A stretch of 55,348 nucleotides of DNA from Pseudomonadota bacterium (lineage in GTDB: Bacteria > Pseudomonadota > Gammaproteobacteria > Steroidobacterales > Woeseiaceae): the NCBI GenBank assembly GCA_022574185.1, contig JACZSM010000012.1, forward strand, positions 1 to 55,348, written 5' to 3'. The notes below the pieces were generated by a model. That model did not search any database. It was not told the DNA's origin and saw nothing but the letters and a program-made list of their open reading frames with translations. Made by a program: the position numbers and the translations under genes. This document shows positions 37,734-49,031 of this stretch, one piece after another; position 1 is the first letter of the stretch, and every line of letters begins with the position of its first letter.

Positions 37734-38642
37734 TTATGCGTATGACGGAGTTGCGTAGGAGATCGGCGCTTTGCGCGAATCCTCGAACGTTACCTCTTCC
37801 CAAGCCGTCTCTTCGTCAAGCAATGCCCGCAGCAGCTTGTTATTGAGTTCGTGTCCGGATTTGTAGGCGCGAAACTCACCAATCACGCAATGGCCGAGCA
37901 AGTACATGTCGCCAATGGCATCAAGGATCTTGTGGATAACGAACTCATTCGCGTAACGCAGGCCGTCTTCATTGAGAATCCGATAGTCGTCGAGGACGAT
38001 AGCGTTATCCATACTGCCGCCAAGCGTCAGATTGCGCTCGCGTAGAGCCTCGACGTCACGCAGAAAACAGAATGTGCGGGCGCGACTCACTTCCTTGAGA
38101 AATGACGTTGACGAAAAATCAATAGTCGCATGCTGCGTCAGTTTGTTGAATACGGGATGATTGAAATACACCTCGAAATTCACTTTAAAGCCATTAAACG
38201 GGACCAACTCAGCCCATTTGTCACCATCTTCGACGCGGACCTTTTTCTTAATGCGAATGAAGCGTTTCGGCGAATCCTGTTCCTGGATGCCAGCGGACTG
38301 CAACAGGAACACAAACGGTCCTGCGCTGCCATCCATAATGGGTACTTCGGGAGCCGATAAATCGACGTTGACATTGTCGATTCCCAATCCAGCCAGTGCC
38401 GACATCAGGTGCTCAACCGTTGCAACTTTGACGCCGTCCTTGATCAGTGTCGTACCCAGCATGGTTTCGCCAACGAGTCTTACATCCGCTGCAATATCCA
38501 CAGGTTGGTCCAGATCGACGCGTCGGAAAGTAATGCCCGCGTTGACCGCGGCAGGCCGCAAGGTCATGTAGACCTTTTCGCCAGTATGTAAGCCGACGCC
38601 GGTCGCCCGTATGCTTGTCTTCAAAGTTCGTTGTCGTAGCAT
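37734..38642 (-). CDS. lpxC: UDP-3-O-acyl-N-acetylglucosamine deacetylase LpxC
   Basis: First committed step of lipid A synthesis, a zinc deacetylase. ATG 38642 gives 302 residues, [21 protein letters not shown], matching E. coli [21 protein letters not shown]; a GTG two codons upstream is less likely. Zinc ligands His78 ([16 protein letters not shown]), His237 and Asp241 ([12 protein letters not shown]) are conserved. It lies downstream of ftsZ with a 196-bp gap, so it probably has its own promoter. Confidence 0.97.
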   Translation of the reverse strand: MLRQRTLKTSIRATGVGLHTGEKVYMTLRPAAVNAGITFRRVDLDQPVDIAADVRLVGETMLGTTLIKDGVKVATVEHLMSALAGLGIDNVNVDLSAPEVPIMDGSAGPFVFLLQSAGIQEQDSPKRFIRIKKKVRVEDGDKWAELVPFNGFKVNFEVYFNHPVFNKLTQHATIDFSSTSFLKEVSRARTFCFLRDVEALRERNLTLGGSMDNAIVLDDYRILNEDGLRYANEFVIHKILDAIGDMYLLGHCVIGEFRAYKSGHELNNKLLRALLDEETAWEEVTFEDSRKAPISYATPSYA

Positions 38643-38775
38643 TGCCACGTTTTCTTATTGATTAGTTCCGCGCGCAAGACTACCACATCAAAGAAAAACT
38701 CTTCAAGATTTCAATCTCTTAGCAATAAGCTATTAGGTGATACGCGAGAGTCTGACCATGGCGGGAAGGAAGTTT

Positions 38776-38801
38776 GCCGGCCCGGACGAAGCCGGGCCGG
38801 C
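38776..38801 (-). terminator. Strong GC hairpin after ftsZ
   Basis: GCCGGCCCGG (38776-38785) pairs with CCGGGCCGGC (38792-38801) around a 6-nt loop; in the minus-strand transcript the loop is CUUCGU, near a UUCG tetraloop. It begins 38 nt after the ftsZ stop. Only a weak T content (AAACTTCCTT) follows. It may terminate, or stabilise, the dcw transcript before lpxC. Confidence 0.6.
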
Positions 38802-38838
38802 GAAGCGGAGTTCTTGCTGTGCCGACAGTCCCTTGTCG

Positions 38839-39981
38839 TCAGTCGGCCTGGCGCCGCAAGAAAGCAGGAATATCCAGCAGATCGTCCTTTGATCCATCGT
38901 TGTCCAGGCCATCACCTGCTGCACGCTTTCTCTGCACTGTCGGCTTATCGAGCCCGTGGTAATTAGGCTCAGTCGGTGGGGTGGCACGATGCACAATGCG
39001 CATCGTCGAATCGGCACTTGCGTCGACTTGCCCCAGTCCTGTTGCAACTACCGTTACCCGAATCTCGTCGGTCATATCCGGATCGATTACTGTACCCACA
39101 ACGACGGTCGCATCTTCGGATGCAAACTCCCTGATCGTATTACCGACTTCCTGGAACTCACCAATAGACAGATCCATTCCTGCCGTGATATTGGCAAGGA
39201 TTCCGCTGGCCCCAGCAAGGTCAACGTCTTCGAGTAGCGGACTTGAAATCGCCGCCTCGGCCGCCTCACGCGCGCGACCTTCGCCCGATGCCGTTCCGGA
39301 CCCCATCATTGCCATACCCATCTGCGCCATTACCGTTCTTACGTCTGCAAAATCCACGTTAATCAGACCCGGTCGTGTGATCAGTTCGGCAATGCCCTGT
39401 ACCGCCCCTTGCAATACCTGGTTGGCCGAACGAAACGCATCGAGGAGCGTCGTTTCGGCACCAAGCACAGCCAGCAACTTCTCGTTTGGAATTGTAATCA
39501 GCGAGTCGACATATTTCGCAAGTTCCGCGATTCCATGCTCGGCTATCGCCATGCGTTTGCTGCCTTCCATCAGGAACGGCTTCGTCACGACAGCGACAGT
39601 CAGGATGCCAAGTTCTTTGGCAACCTGTGCAACTATCGGCGTCGCGCCGGTACCCGTTCCGCCACCCATACCGGCCGTGATAAATAGCATGTCAGCACCC
39701 TCGACGACCTCGTGAATCCTGTCACGATCTTCCATCGCTGCTTGTCGACCGATGTCCGGATCGGCTCCCGCACCAAGACCTTTTGTAATGTTGCAGCCGA
39801 TCTGCAATGCCGTACGTACGCGCGCAGATTGAAGCGCCTGCGCATCTGTATTGGCGCAAATGAACTCGACACCTTCTATCCCTGCATCGACCATGTGTGC
39901 GACGGCATTACCGCCACCGCCGCCGACGCCAATAACTTTTATGATCGCGCTTTGGCTGTGCGCATCCATTAACTCAAACAT
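38839..39981 (-). CDS. ftsZ: Cell division protein FtsZ
   Basis: Tubulin-like GTPase that forms the Z ring. The 380-residue product (E. coli 383) has the nucleotide motif GGGTGTG (106-112), T7-loop NVDFADVRTVM, and the conserved C-terminal peptide DLLDIPAFLRRQAD that binds FtsA and ZipA. A strong GGAGGAG precedes the ATG. It lies 84 bp downstream of ftsA, and a GC hairpin follows the stop. Confidence 0.99.
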   Translation of the reverse strand: MFELMDAHSQSAIIKVIGVGGGGGNAVAHMVDAGIEGVEFICANTDAQALQSARVRTALQIGCNITKGLGAGADPDIGRQAAMEDRDRIHEVVEGADMLFITAGMGGGTGTGATPIVAQVAKELGILTVAVVTKPFLMEGSKRMAIAEHGIAELAKYVDSLITIPNEKLLAVLGAETTLLDAFRSANQVLQGAVQGIAELITRPGLINVDFADVRTVMAQMGMAMMGSGTASGEGRAREAAEAAISSPLLEDVDLAGASGILANITAGMDLSIGEFQEVGNTIREFASEDATVVVGTVIDPDMTDEIRVTVVATGLGQVDASADSTMRIVHRATPPTEPNYHGLDKPTVQRKRAAGDGLDNDGSKDDLLDIPAFLRRQAD

Positions 39982-40065
39982 AGCTAACTCCTCCGCTTCT
40001 CAGACCTCTAAGAGGGGCACCGACAGCCCCCCACTGTATTCCCCGGCGAAACTGCACCGGAATTC

Positions 40066-41304
40066 TCAAAACTGTCCACCAAACCAGGTTTTCATTCGGT
40101 CCCACACATCGCCCAGATTGCTGCTAATCGGCATACTGCGTGTAGTGCGTCGTGCCATGCTTTCATACCCGTATAGAAGCAGCCCGACACCAGTGGCATG
40201 GATCGGGTTACGCACAACATCGATCAGTCCATCTACGTACTGTGGCAAACCGAGCCGTACCGGCATGTGGAAAACTTCTTCGGCGAGTTCAACAGCACCT
40301 TCCATTTTCGCGCTGCCGCCGGTGATGATGACGCCCGCGGCAATTAATTCCTCAAAACCACTGCGGCGCAGTTCGTCAAGAATCAAGCCGAATAATTCCT
40401 CATAACGTGGTTCAACGATTTCGGCGAGCGTCTGACGCGCGAGGCGCCGGGGTGGCCGGTCCCCGACACTGGGCACTTCAATTGTTTCATCGGAATTGGC
40501 CAGTTGCGAAAGCGCGCAGGCGTACTTGATTTTGATTTCCTCCGCATATTGCGTCGGCGTACGCATCGACACAGCAATGTCGTTCGTGACCTGGTCACCG
40601 GCAATTGGAATCACGGCGGTATGCTGAATCGCGCCACCAAAAAACACCGCGAGATCGGTAGTACCACCACCGATGTCGACGATACATGCGCCCAGTTCCT
40701 TCTCATCGTCGGTCAGAACCGAATAACTTGAGGCAAGTTGTTGCAGCACGATGTCATCGACTTCAAGCCCGCATCTTTGCACGCACTTGACTATGTTCTG
40801 CGCCGCGCTTTCTGCGCCGGTCACCATGTGAACCTTTGCTTCGAGGCGCACACCCGACATGCCAATCGGATCCCGAATACCTCCCTGGCTGTCGATCAGG
40901 AATTCCTGCGGCAGGATGTGCAGTATTTTCTGATCGGCAGGTATAGCAACCGCCCGGGCTGCATCGATGACTCGATCGATATCGCTGGAACTGACTTCGT
41001 TATCACGAATTGCGACGATTCCATGAGAATTGAGACTGCGCACGTGACCGCCGGCGATACCTGTGTAGACCGAGTGAATATCACATCCGGCCATGAGTTC
41101 GGCTTCCTCGACAGCACGTTGAATTGAATGCACGGTCGACTCGATATTGACGACGACACCTTTCTTGAGGCCTCTTGATGGGTGTGATCCGATACCAATG
41201 ATTTCAATTCTGCCGTTCTCGGCGATCTCGCCGACAATCGCGACGACTTTTGATGTGCCGATGTCGAGCCCTACGATCAGGTTCTTTTCAACGCGTTTTG
41301 ACAT
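40066..41304 (-). CDS. ftsA: Cell division protein FtsA
   Basis: Actin-like membrane tether of the Z ring. The 412-residue product has the phosphate loop VGLDIGTSKV near the N-terminus, the 1C domain, VDIGGGTTDLAVF, and the C-terminal amphipathic membrane-targeting helix (DRMKTWFGGQF). Length matches E. coli FtsA (420). The ATG follows the ftsQ stop directly with zero spacing (TGAATG). No SD is visible, so translation is probably coupled. Confidence 0.98.
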   Translation of the reverse strand: MSKRVEKNLIVGLDIGTSKVVAIVGEIAENGRIEIIGIGSHPSRGLKKGVVVNIESTVHSIQRAVEEAELMAGCDIHSVYTGIAGGHVRSLNSHGIVAIRDNEVSSSDIDRVIDAARAVAIPADQKILHILPQEFLIDSQGGIRDPIGMSGVRLEAKVHMVTGAESAAQNIVKCVQRCGLEVDDIVLQQLASSYSVLTDDEKELGACIVDIGGGTTDLAVFFGGAIQHTAVIPIAGDQVTNDIAVSMRTPTQYAEEIKIKYACALSQLANSDETIEVPSVGDRPPRRLARQTLAEIVEPRYEELFGLILDELRRSGFEELIAAGVIITGGSAKMEGAVELAEEVFHMPVRLGLPQYVDGLIDVVRNPIHATGVGLLLYGYESMARRTTRSMPISSNLGDVWDRMKTWFGGQF

Positions 41305-42117
41305 TCAGCGGGCACCTCGTAGTGCCATCAGTCCGTCATTATCTTGCTGCAGGTCTTCCACGGGTGTATGCGAACCGTTTTTCCAGCCAATCGTGAAACC
41401 ATTGCTGTAACGCATATCCACATAGTCGATGTCGGCAGCGCGGCCGGTGATAATGGCCGCGACAATGTCCAGGAGCAGATCAATTCGATCCTGGACGTCA
41501 CGGCGACCGAGCCTGATTTCGACACCGTTGGCCAGGGTCATTTGCCACGCGCCGCGAGGATCGAGATGCATGCGTCGGACGTCAAGGCCGACAGGTATGA
41601 GCCGTTCGCGCACAGCCATGTATCGCTTCGCGACATCGGCCGAGCGATCTTCGGGTCCGCTTAGCCTTGGCAGCTCGGCCGGAACATGCCGAGCGTTTTT
41701 GACGAATAGTTCGCCGTGTATATTCAGCAAGCCACGCTCGCCCCAGATGGCCGCAGGCACCTGTTCAGTAACGCTGATCCGCAATCGGCTCGGCCACCGA
41801 CGCGCGACTGTCGCCTGATCGATCCACGGCAGCGCAACAATCTTTTGCTGCACGATACCCAGATCCACGCTGACGAATCCGTCGCCCAGTTCATCGCTGA
41901 TCGCTGCCTCAATTTGCATTGCAGTGACTCGTTGCAACGGCCCGCTGATTTCGATTGACCGAATAGGACGATCAAGCGCGCTAGTGCTGAGGTAGTAAGT
42001 AGCGACGATTACCGTGATAGCGATCATCGGCGCAATGATGAAGCCGGTACGAATCGTAGGTATCCGACACCATACCGCCTTCTGCGTCTTGCGCCTGCGC
42101 GCTTGCCTACGCGTCAT
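41305..42117 (-). CDS. ftsQ: Cell division protein FtsQ
   Basis: Bitopic divisome protein. ATG 42117 gives 270 residues: a basic cytoplasmic tail MTRRQARRRKTQKAVW, one transmembrane helix (FIIAPMIAITVIVATYYLS, about 26-44), the POTRA domain (IRSIEISGPLQRVTAMQIEAAISDEL...WPSRLRISVTEQ) and the beta domain. The frame is open further upstream, inside ddlB. The start overlaps the ddlB end by 11 nt. It binds FtsB/FtsL in the family. Confidence 0.95.
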   Translation of the reverse strand: MTRRQARRRKTQKAVWCRIPTIRTGFIIAPMIAITVIVATYYLSTSALDRPIRSIEISGPLQRVTAMQIEAAISDELGDGFVSVDLGIVQQKIVALPWIDQATVARRWPSRLRISVTEQVPAAIWGERGLLNIHGELFVKNARHVPAELPRLSGPEDRSADVAKRYMAVRERLIPVGLDVRRMHLDPRGAWQMTLANGVEIRLGRRDVQDRIDLLLDIVAAIITGRAADIDYVDMRYSNGFTIGWKNGSHTPVEDLQQDNDGLMALRGAR

Positions 42118-43108
42118 TGGCTGCCACCTCGATATGCGTTGCCCGAAGGTCCTGGCCGACACTGGTTTCGAGAATTCGCCAACACAGTTCTTTAAAATCG
42201 ATGCCAGCCTGTTGCGCAGCCATTGGCACCAGGCTGTGGCTCGTCATGCCTGGAACGGTGTTGACTTCGATAACCTGGGGCTGACCGTCGCTGCCTGCCA
42301 TGAAGTCGACACGCCCCCATCCCGAGCAACCGAGTTCGGCAAACGCGGCAACGGCAAGGTCGGCGTATTGTTGTTCGGTTTCAGAGTCGGCCGTACCCGG
42401 GCAGTGATAAACGGTGCGGTCTGATTCGTACTTCGCGCGGTAATCGTAGAAAACCCGCGGCGTTTCGATTCGAATACTGGGCAATGCCTCGCCCTGCAGC
42501 ACAGCAACTGTCATTTCATCGCCGATGATGCATCGCTCGGCCAGGGCAAACCTGCCAAAATCCAGCGCCAGCCTGACAGCGTCATTGAGTTCTTCATGTT
42601 CGAACACTTTGCTCATGCCGATGCTCGAGCCTTCCTCCGCGGGCTTGAGAATGAGCGGAAAGCCGAACTTCTCCGCGGCAATCACGGCGTCAGCATGGTG
42701 GCGAACAACGGCGTAGTCAGGTGTGGGAATTCCACATGCGTCGAACAAATGTTTGCTGCGCACTTTGTCCATGGCGATGGCCGATGCCATGACGCCACTG
42801 CCTGTAAACGGTGTATCGAGCCATTGCAGCGCACCTTGCAGCGCACCATCTTCGCCTCCGGGTCCATGCAGCGCTATCCAGGCGCGGTCAAATCCCGCTA
42901 CCGCAAACTCCGCGAGGCTCTTTTCTGCAGGATCCCAGGCGCGCGCATCAACGCCACGTGCTCGTAAAGCATCGAGCACCGCATTGCCTGTATCGAGTGA
43001 CACCTCGCGTTCGTTCGAATATCCACCAAGCATGACGGCAACACGACCGAAGTCGCCAGCGTCATCGATAGGGCGGCGTTTCTCGGCCATGCCAATCGGG
43101 CGCGTCAT
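42107..43108 (-). CDS. ddlB: D-alanine--D-alanine ligase
   Basis: Makes the D-Ala-D-Ala dipeptide added by MurF. The 333-residue ATP-grasp enzyme has RVAVMLGGYSNEREVSLDTG, ALHGPGGEDGALQGAL, FPLILKPAEEGSSIGMSKV, and VIEVNTVPGMTSHSLVP. It is the usual DdlB size (E. coli 306) with a slightly extended N-terminus; a later start, at about MAEKRRP, is possible. ATGA overlap with the murB stop. Confidence 0.97.
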   Translation of the reverse strand: MTRPIGMAEKRRPIDDAGDFGRVAVMLGGYSNEREVSLDTGNAVLDALRARGVDARAWDPAEKSLAEFAVAGFDRAWIALHGPGGEDGALQGALQWLDTPFTGSGVMASAIAMDKVRSKHLFDACGIPTPDYAVVRHHADAVIAAEKFGFPLILKPAEEGSSIGMSKVFEHEELNDAVRLALDFGRFALAERCIIGDEMTVAVLQGEALPSIRIETPRVFYDYRAKYESDRTVYHCPGTADSETEQQYADLAVAAFAELGCSGWGRVDFMAGSDGQPQVIEVNTVPGMTSHSLVPMAAQQAGIDFKELCWRILETSVGQDLRATHIEVAANDA

Positions 43109-44004
43109 CGTTGCACCTCGCCAACAATACGAACTTCGTGTACCAACTTGATACCGTGTGCATCGATCACGGTCTGACGAACATGCTCAATCAGTTTTTC
43201 GACATCGGCTGCTGTCGCGTCATCGCGATTGATGATGAAGTTGGCATGCTTGGGAGAAACTTCGGCACCACCGATCCTGTGCCCCTTGAGGCCTGCGGAC
43301 TCGATTAATCGTGCGGCATGATCGCCCGGCGGATTTCGAAACACCGATCCGCAACTCGGCAATCCAAGCGGCTGTGTCGATTTGCGCCGTTCGAGCATGT
43401 CGTCCATTGCTGCCCTGCTTGCCGTCGCTTCAGGATCGAAGCGAAATGAAGCTTCAATAAACCACTCGTTGGCAGGGCCCGTAACGCTGCGGTACGCGAT
43501 GGTGTACTCAGTTGGCGTACGCTGATGAATTTCGCCGCGTCGGTCCATGGTACGTACTGATTCGACGTGTTCCCACGTCTCACCACCGTGTGCGCCCGCA
43601 TTCATAGCGAGCGCCCCACCAATTGTTCCAGGAATGCCCGCAAAAAATTCCGCCGGCCCCAGTTCCCAGCGGACACACTGTCGCGCGAGTTGCGTACATG
43701 GGACCCCGCTGCCGGCTTTGACCTTATTTTGATCCACTTTTTCGAGATGGCGAAGTATTCGCGCCGCCGAGATCACAACACCCCGAATACCGCCATCACG
43801 TACAAGAAGGTTGCTGCCGACACCGTGCCAGAAAATTGGTGTCTTCGAGTCGAGCTCATTCAGGAACAATGACAAGTCCTCGACGCTAGCCGGAACGAAG
43901 AACAGATCCGCTGGCCCGCCGACGCGCCAGGACGTGTGGCGGCTCATCGGCTCGTCCTTGCGCAGCTCACGCTGGACAACGTTGTCTTTCCGCGCAGTCA
44001 TCAT
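43105..44004 (-). CDS. murB: UDP-N-acetylenolpyruvoylglucosamine reductase
   Basis: FAD enzyme that reduces enolpyruvyl-UDP-GlcNAc to UDP-MurNAc. The 299-residue product is the shorter type seen in many non-enteric bacteria (E. coli 342). Blocks [33 protein letters not shown], and [15 protein letters not shown] with the catalytic Ser are visible. Two adjacent ATGs (44004, 44001) are possible. ATGA overlap with the murC stop. Confidence 0.97.
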   Translation of the reverse strand: MMTARKDNVVQRELRKDEPMSRHTSWRVGGPADLFFVPASVEDLSLFLNELDSKTPIFWHGVGSNLLVRDGGIRGVVISAARILRHLEKVDQNKVKAGSGVPCTQLARQCVRWELGPAEFFAGIPGTIGGALAMNAGAHGGETWEHVESVRTMDRRGEIHQRTPTEYTIAYRSVTGPANEWFIEASFRFDPEATASRAAMDDMLERRKSTQPLGLPSCGSVFRNPPGDHAARLIESAGLKGHRIGGAEVSPKHANFIINRDDATAADVEKLIEHVRQTVIDAHGIKLVHEVRIVGEVQR

Positions 44005-45425
44005 GAGTGCACCTTGAGCGACGGCCTGCTGCGCAACAGGTCCGGCAACCCGGCCGCATAAGCGCCGATATCGCCCGCACCCATCGTGAGAACCAGATCG
44101 CCGTCTTCAATGAGGTCAGCAAGCACCGGCAACAATTCGTCGAGTGTGTCGACGAAAACCGGCTCAATGGCGCCACGCGACCGGACCGCGCGCGCAATGG
44201 CTCTGCCATCGGCACCAGCAATCGCCGCCTCACCCGCCGCGTACACTTCCAGCACGATCGTGACGTCGGCTTCTGACAGCGCCGATGCAAAATCGTCGAT
44301 GAGGTCTCGCGTACGCGTATAACGATGTGGCTGAAACACGAGAACGATGCGACGCGTCGGCCAGCCTGATCGAGCCGCTTCCAGCGTCGCGACAATTTCG
44401 GTCGGGTGATGGCCGTAGTCGTCGATCAACAGTACCTTGCCGGCCTTTGTTTCAACTTCGCCGAGAATCTGAAAGCGTCTGTCAATTCCTTCAAATTTCT
44501 CGAGCGCGCTAACGACATCGTCATCGCCAATTTGCAGTTCATCTGCAACCGCGATCGCCGCCAGAGCATTGCGCACGTTGTGTAAACCTGGCAACCGCAG
44601 AGAAACTTCAAGTGGTGCGCGATTGCCCGACCGAACGACGTCGAAGCGTGCCAGACCTTCGCGGAATACAATATTTTCCGCTCGCACATCGGCATCATCG
44701 TTTATGCCATATGTCACGACTGATCGCCCGATGCTCGCGAGAATCTCATTGACTCCCGCGTCATCGGTACACACTACGGCGAGACCATAAAATGGCAGGT
44801 TATGCAGGAACTCGATGAATCCCTGACGCAACTTGCCCATGTCACCGTCGTAGGTCGCCATGTGATCAGCGTCAATATTGGTGACAACCGCCAGCATCGG
44901 CTTGAGATGCACGAACGATGCATCGCTTTCGTCTGCCTCGGCTACAAGGTATTCGCCCTGACCAAGCCGCGCATTCGAGTCCGCACTCTTCAGGCGACCG
45001 CCGATGACGAAGGTTGGATCCAGACCGCCTTCCGCAAGGAGACTGGCAATAAGGCTCGTAGTCGTCGTTTTGCCATGCGTACCGGCGACCGCGATGGAAT
45101 AACGAAAGCGCATCAGCTCGGCAAGCATTTCAGCGCGTTGCACAACCGGCATCAGGCACTCACGTGCTGCTGTAACCTCTACATTGGTATCATCGACGGC
45201 GCTTGAGACGACAACAGCATCGGCCTTTCTGATGTTGTCCGCAGAGTGGCCGATAAAGATCGTGGCGCCCAGTTTTTCCAGGCGCCGCGTCTGTTTGTTC
45301 GCTTGCAGATCCGAGCCCTGCACATCGTAGCCCAGGCTCAACATAACTTCGGCAATGCCGGACATGCCCGACCCGCCGATACCGACAAAGTGAACGCAGT
45401 TTATTCGCCGCATGCGTTCGATCAT
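44001..45425 (-). CDS. murC: UDP-N-acetylmuramate--L-alanine ligase
   Basis: Adds L-Ala to UDP-MurNAc. ATG 45425 gives 474 residues, [29 protein letters not shown], with the Rossmann motif GIGGSGMSG and the ATP motif GTHGKTTT (115-122). ADESDASF and YGHHPTEI are family blocks. The open frame continues upstream into murG but has no homology. ATGA overlap with murG. Confidence 0.97.
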   Translation of the reverse strand: MIERMRRINCVHFVGIGGSGMSGIAEVMLSLGYDVQGSDLQANKQTRRLEKLGATIFIGHSADNIRKADAVVVSSAVDDTNVEVTAARECLMPVVQRAEMLAELMRFRYSIAVAGTHGKTTTTSLIASLLAEGGLDPTFVIGGRLKSADSNARLGQGEYLVAEADESDASFVHLKPMLAVVTNIDADHMATYDGDMGKLRQGFIEFLHNLPFYGLAVVCTDDAGVNEILASIGRSVVTYGINDDADVRAENIVFREGLARFDVVRSGNRAPLEVSLRLPGLHNVRNALAAIAVADELQIGDDDVVSALEKFEGIDRRFQILGEVETKAGKVLLIDDYGHHPTEIVATLEAARSGWPTRRIVLVFQPHRYTRTRDLIDDFASALSEADVTIVLEVYAAGEAAIAGADGRAIARAVRSRGAIEPVFVDTLDELLPVLADLIEDGDLVLTMGAGDIGAYAAGLPDLLRSRPSLKVHS

Positions 45426-46510
45426 GTTGTGACTCCCGCTTGCTCGAGGCACAATTCGGTGATCCGCATCAGCGCACATGGTTTCGCCAGGCCGCGCGCT
45501 CTGACGGCTTTCTCCTGCAGATCGTCTCGCGACGACAACCAATCGTGCAGTTGCCGCGCCAGGACCGCATCGCTCAGCATGCTCTCATCGATGATCACCG
45601 CAGCGCCCGCAGCGGCCATTGGCCGTGCGTTCGCTGTCTGGTGATCGTCCACCGCCGACGGATAGGGTATGAACAGGGCGGGCAAACCAACCGCGCAAAG
45701 TTCTGCGACGGTCAGTGCACCAGCTCGGCAGACGACAAGGTCCGCCCACGCGTAGGCAGATGCCATATCGTCGATATACGGCACGAGTTCAACATCGACA
45801 CGATGTTCCGCATAGACCGCGTGTGCCGCATCGAGTGTGCGACTGCCACACTGGTGACGAACGATCGGTCGCTCGTCTGCGGGTAATAGCGACAATGCCG
45901 CCGGTACGGTCTGGTTGAGTACCAATGCACCCTGACTTCCACCCAACACCAATAACCGGAGTGGACCGGCTCGCTGGCTGTAACGATCGACGGGATCGGC
46001 GACGGCTGCGATGTCCTCGCGAACCGGATTACCGACGGTTTCCGCATTGACACTAGAATTAAAACTGCCCGGGAAGGCTTGCAGCACAACCCGGGCAAGA
46101 CGCGCCAGAAGACGGTTGGTAAGGCCGGCGGCCGCATTTTGCTCGTGTATCACGAGCGGCCGTCCGGTGAGCCAGGCAGCAAGGCCGCCAGGCCCGCTAA
46201 CGAAGCCACCCATGCCGAGTACGGCAGCCGGGCGGCGACGTGCGATGATGCTGAGCGACTGCAATAGTGCCCAGATGAGCTGAATCGGTGCGATAACCAC
46301 TGCGAGTAAACCTTTGCGGCGCAGCCCGCGAACGCTGATCCATTCGATATCTATGCCCGCAGCTGGAACCAGCTTCGATTCGAGACCACGATGCGTACCG
46401 AGCCACACGATTTCTTGCGAACGCGCCTCCAGTGCTCGCGCCACCGCAAGTGCCGGGTATACGTGTCCGCCCGTACCGCCCGCCATGACGAGTATTGGCC
46501 GTCCGCTCAT
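45422..46510 (-). CDS. murG: UDP-N-acetylglucosamine--lipid I GlcNAc transferase MurG
   Basis: Makes lipid II from lipid I on the cytoplasmic face of the inner membrane. The 362-residue GT28 enzyme has the G-loop [10 protein letters not shown] (11-20), [15 protein letters not shown] with HEQNA, and [16 protein letters not shown]. The UDP-GlcNAc end has [28 protein letters not shown] overlap with ftsW. Confidence 0.97.
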   Translation of the reverse strand: MSGRPILVMAGGTGGHVYPALAVARALEARSQEIVWLGTHRGLESKLVPAAGIDIEWISVRGLRRKGLLAVVIAPIQLIWALLQSLSIIARRRPAAVLGMGGFVSGPGGLAAWLTGRPLVIHEQNAAAGLTNRLLARLARVVLQAFPGSFNSSVNAETVGNPVREDIAAVADPVDRYSQRAGPLRLLVLGGSQGALVLNQTVPAALSLLPADERPIVRHQCGSRTLDAAHAVYAEHRVDVELVPYIDDMASAYAWADLVVCRAGALTVAELCAVGLPALFIPYPSAVDDHQTANARPMAAAGAAVIIDESMLSDAVLARQLHDWLSSRDDLQEKAVRARGLAKPCALMRITELCLEQAGVTT

Positions 46511-47691
46511 TGCCGGCTCCTGCGTTTGCGGTTAACGGGCCGCGCATCGACTTCGAGTTCATGATAAATGCGCATGAGAAGACCGATCGTCATCATCGTG
46601 ATGATCAGACTACTGCGGCCATAACTGATCAGCGGCAGCGTCAGACCCTTCGTCGGCAATATGCCCATGTTCACGCCGATGTTGATGAATGCTTGCAGTC
46701 CCAACCAGGTACCGAGCCCAATCGATAAATAGGCTTCGAAGTATCGCTCTGCGTTTGCCGCGCGCAGTGCAATCTTGAATATTCGCCACAGCAGTGCCAG
46801 GAAAAGTGCGATCAAAATTAATGAACCCAGCAGTCCGAACTCTTCAGCGAATACGGCAAACACGAAGTCCGTGTGCGCCTCTGGCAGGTAAAAAAGTTTT
46901 TGCACACTGTCGCCGAGCCCGACGCCAAACCACTCGCCCCGGCCAATCGCAATCAGTGATTGCGTCAATTGAAAACCTGAGTCGAAAGGATCCGCCCATG
47001 GATCGAGAAAGCCTGTCAGCCTTTTCATTCGATACGGCGAAGCCAGCGCCAGCGCTGTCATGCCGATTAGTGCTGCCGAAAAAAACAGCAGGAAATCCCG
47101 GATTCGCGCGCCGGCCACGAACAAGATTATGAGCGCCGTTGTGAGCAACACGATTGCTGCGCCGAAATCTGGTTCCGCAAGCAATAACGAGCAACTTAAG
47201 GTCAATACGAGCATGGGACGGAGAAAGCCGACAAACTTCTCTCTGAGCGCCTTTTGCTGTCTGACGACGTAGCCTGCGAGATACATCAACAAACACAGCC
47301 GCGCGGGCTCCGATACCTGCAGATTCATGATGCCGAAGCGAATCCAGCGCGTGCTCCCGTTAACCTCATAGCCAATGCCCGGAACAAGCACGATACAAAG
47401 CAGGGCGAATCCGACCAGCAACATCAGTGGGCTGAGGCTTTGCCAGACGCGCATTGGAATGTAGAGACACGCGAACGCCGCAATGCCACCGATTCCTACG
47501 GCAAGGAGTTGTCGTTCGACGTAGAAAAAAGGTCTGTCTGCGATATTGTCAGAAATCGTGATCGAAGCCGACGCAAGAATGACAAGGCCACCGAACAACA
47601 GCGCCAGGACGATCATCAGCATCACGTAATCGATTCTGATCTCAGTCTTCAAACGCACCGGGTACGGCATTGTCGCACTCTGATTCGTCAT
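46507..47691 (-). CDS. ftsW: Lipid II polymerase FtsW
   Basis: SEDS-family glycosyltransferase that works with FtsI. The 394-residue product has about ten transmembrane helices and the conserved loops GSTRWIRFG and QPSE-like VSEPARLCLLMYLAGYV, and QSLIAIGRGEWFGVGLGDSVQKLFYLPEAHTDF, followed by LPTKGLTLPLISYGRSS. The catalytic Asp of the family lies near AEPDFGA. ATGA overlap with the murD stop. Confidence 0.97.
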   Translation of the reverse strand: MTNQSATMPYPVRLKTEIRIDYVMLMIVLALLFGGLVILASASITISDNIADRPFFYVERQLLAVGIGGIAAFACLYIPMRVWQSLSPLMLLVGFALLCIVLVPGIGYEVNGSTRWIRFGIMNLQVSEPARLCLLMYLAGYVVRQQKALREKFVGFLRPMLVLTLSCSLLLAEPDFGAAIVLLTTALIILFVAGARIRDFLLFFSAALIGMTALALASPYRMKRLTGFLDPWADPFDSGFQLTQSLIAIGRGEWFGVGLGDSVQKLFYLPEAHTDFVFAVFAEEFGLLGSLILIALFLALLWRIFKIALRAANAERYFEAYLSIGLGTWLGLQAFINIGVNMGILPTKGLTLPLISYGRSSLIITMMTIGLLMRIYHELEVDARPVNRKRRSRQ

Positions 47692-49031
47692 CGCGGCAAC
47701 GCCTCTACTGCATCGCGAAACGCATCACCGCGCGCTTTGTAGTTTTCGAATTGATCAAAGCTCGCACACGCGGGGGCGAGCAAGACTGTGTCGTCTGACT
47801 CGGCGTAGGCCGCCGCCTGGCTGACGGCGTCGCGCATATCCTGTGCGAAGTAAACCGGCATTACGGTGTCCAGAGCGTCGGATATCGCGCCAGCGTCCTG
47901 CCCGAAAAGCACGGCGGCACGCAATTTGTTTTCAAGCGCTGCTGCAAGTTCGCCGAATGCACCGCCTTTACCTTCACCGCCTGCGAGTAAGACCAGCATG
48001 CCGTCTATTGATTGGACCGATGCTACGGCGGCGGCTACATTGGTCGCCTTGGAGTCGTTGATAAAGTTGACCGAACCTTTCCTTGCGACGAACTGCATGC
48101 GATGCGGCAGACCCGGAAACTCGTTGAGTACTTGCAACATGGCCGACATTTCGAGCTGCAGAAGCTCGCCAGTCGCAAGCGCCGCAAGCGCGTTCGCCTG
48201 GTTATGCACGCCGTACATCGCCATATCGGATGTCGCGATCAGCATCGTGTCACCGCGCGCAAGATAGTCGATGCCATCTTCGCGTTTGATTCCAAATTGA
48301 CCATCGGCGGGTTCATCGAGGCCGAAGCTGATAACGCTGTCCATGTCCTGCACAACTTCGCCTGCCCGCTCATCGGCTCTGTTGACCACTGCAGACTTGG
48401 CCTGGCTGTACACGCGATACTTTGACTGCCGATACTCTTCCTCGTCGACATGCCAGTCGAGATGATCCGGAGACACGTTGAGCAGGACAGCGACCTCAGC
48501 TGGCAATGAATCGGTACGCTGCAATTGAAAACTCGACAGCTCAAGCACGTATAGATCCGGCTTGTCCTGATCAAGCAAATCCAGAGCGGGCTCGCCAAGA
48601 TTACCGCCTGCCAGTACCTCTCGCCCGGCCGCGCGGCACATATGATAAAGCAACGTCGTAACAGTACTCTTACCATTCGAGCCGGTTACTGCGACGAATG
48701 GTGCTTGCGCATCGCGGGCAAACAGCTCGATATCCGAGACGATCTCGAGCTTCGATTTACGCGCCGCTTTTAACAGCGGGTCATTGTCAGTGACGCCCGG
48801 CGAAACGATGAGTCGGCCAACGTTTTTTGGTAACTTCATTTTGCCGAGCGACACCTCGGCATCGGGCCAGATATCGCCTAACTCGTCGATACCGGGTGGC
48901 TCTTTTCGACTGTCCATGAATATCGCATCAAGGCCACTGCGGTTCAGATAGCGTGCGATCGACAACCCCGTAACACCCAGACCCACGACAAGATCCTTGC
49001 GCGCCGGCTTCCTTTTCGCTGCGGCGTTCAT
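47688..49031 (-). CDS. murD: UDP-N-acetylmuramoyl-L-alanine--D-glutamate ligase
   Basis: Adds D-Glu to the stem peptide. ATG 49031 gives 447 residues. The N-terminal domain has [19 protein letters not shown] motif GSNGKST (117-123); [10 protein letters not shown]; and [13 protein letters not shown]. The open frame upstream of the ATG, inside mraY, is not family sequence. ATGA overlap with mraY. Confidence 0.97.
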   Translation of the reverse strand: MNAAAKRKPARKDLVVGLGVTGLSIARYLNRSGLDAIFMDSRKEPPGIDELGDIWPDAEVSLGKMKLPKNVGRLIVSPGVTDNDPLLKAARKSKLEIVSDIELFARDAQAPFVAVTGSNGKSTVTTLLYHMCRAAGREVLAGGNLGEPALDLLDQDKPDLYVLELSSFQLQRTDSLPAEVAVLLNVSPDHLDWHVDEEEYRQSKYRVYSQAKSAVVNRADERAGEVVQDMDSVISFGLDEPADGQFGIKREDGIDYLARGDTMLIATSDMAMYGVHNQANALAALATGELLQLEMSAMLQVLNEFPGLPHRMQFVARKGSVNFINDSKATNVAAAVASVQSIDGMLVLLAGGEGKGGAFGELAAALENKLRAAVLFGQDAGAISDALDTVMPVYFAQDMRDAVSQAAAYAESDDTVLLAPACASFDQFENYKARGDAFRDAVEALPR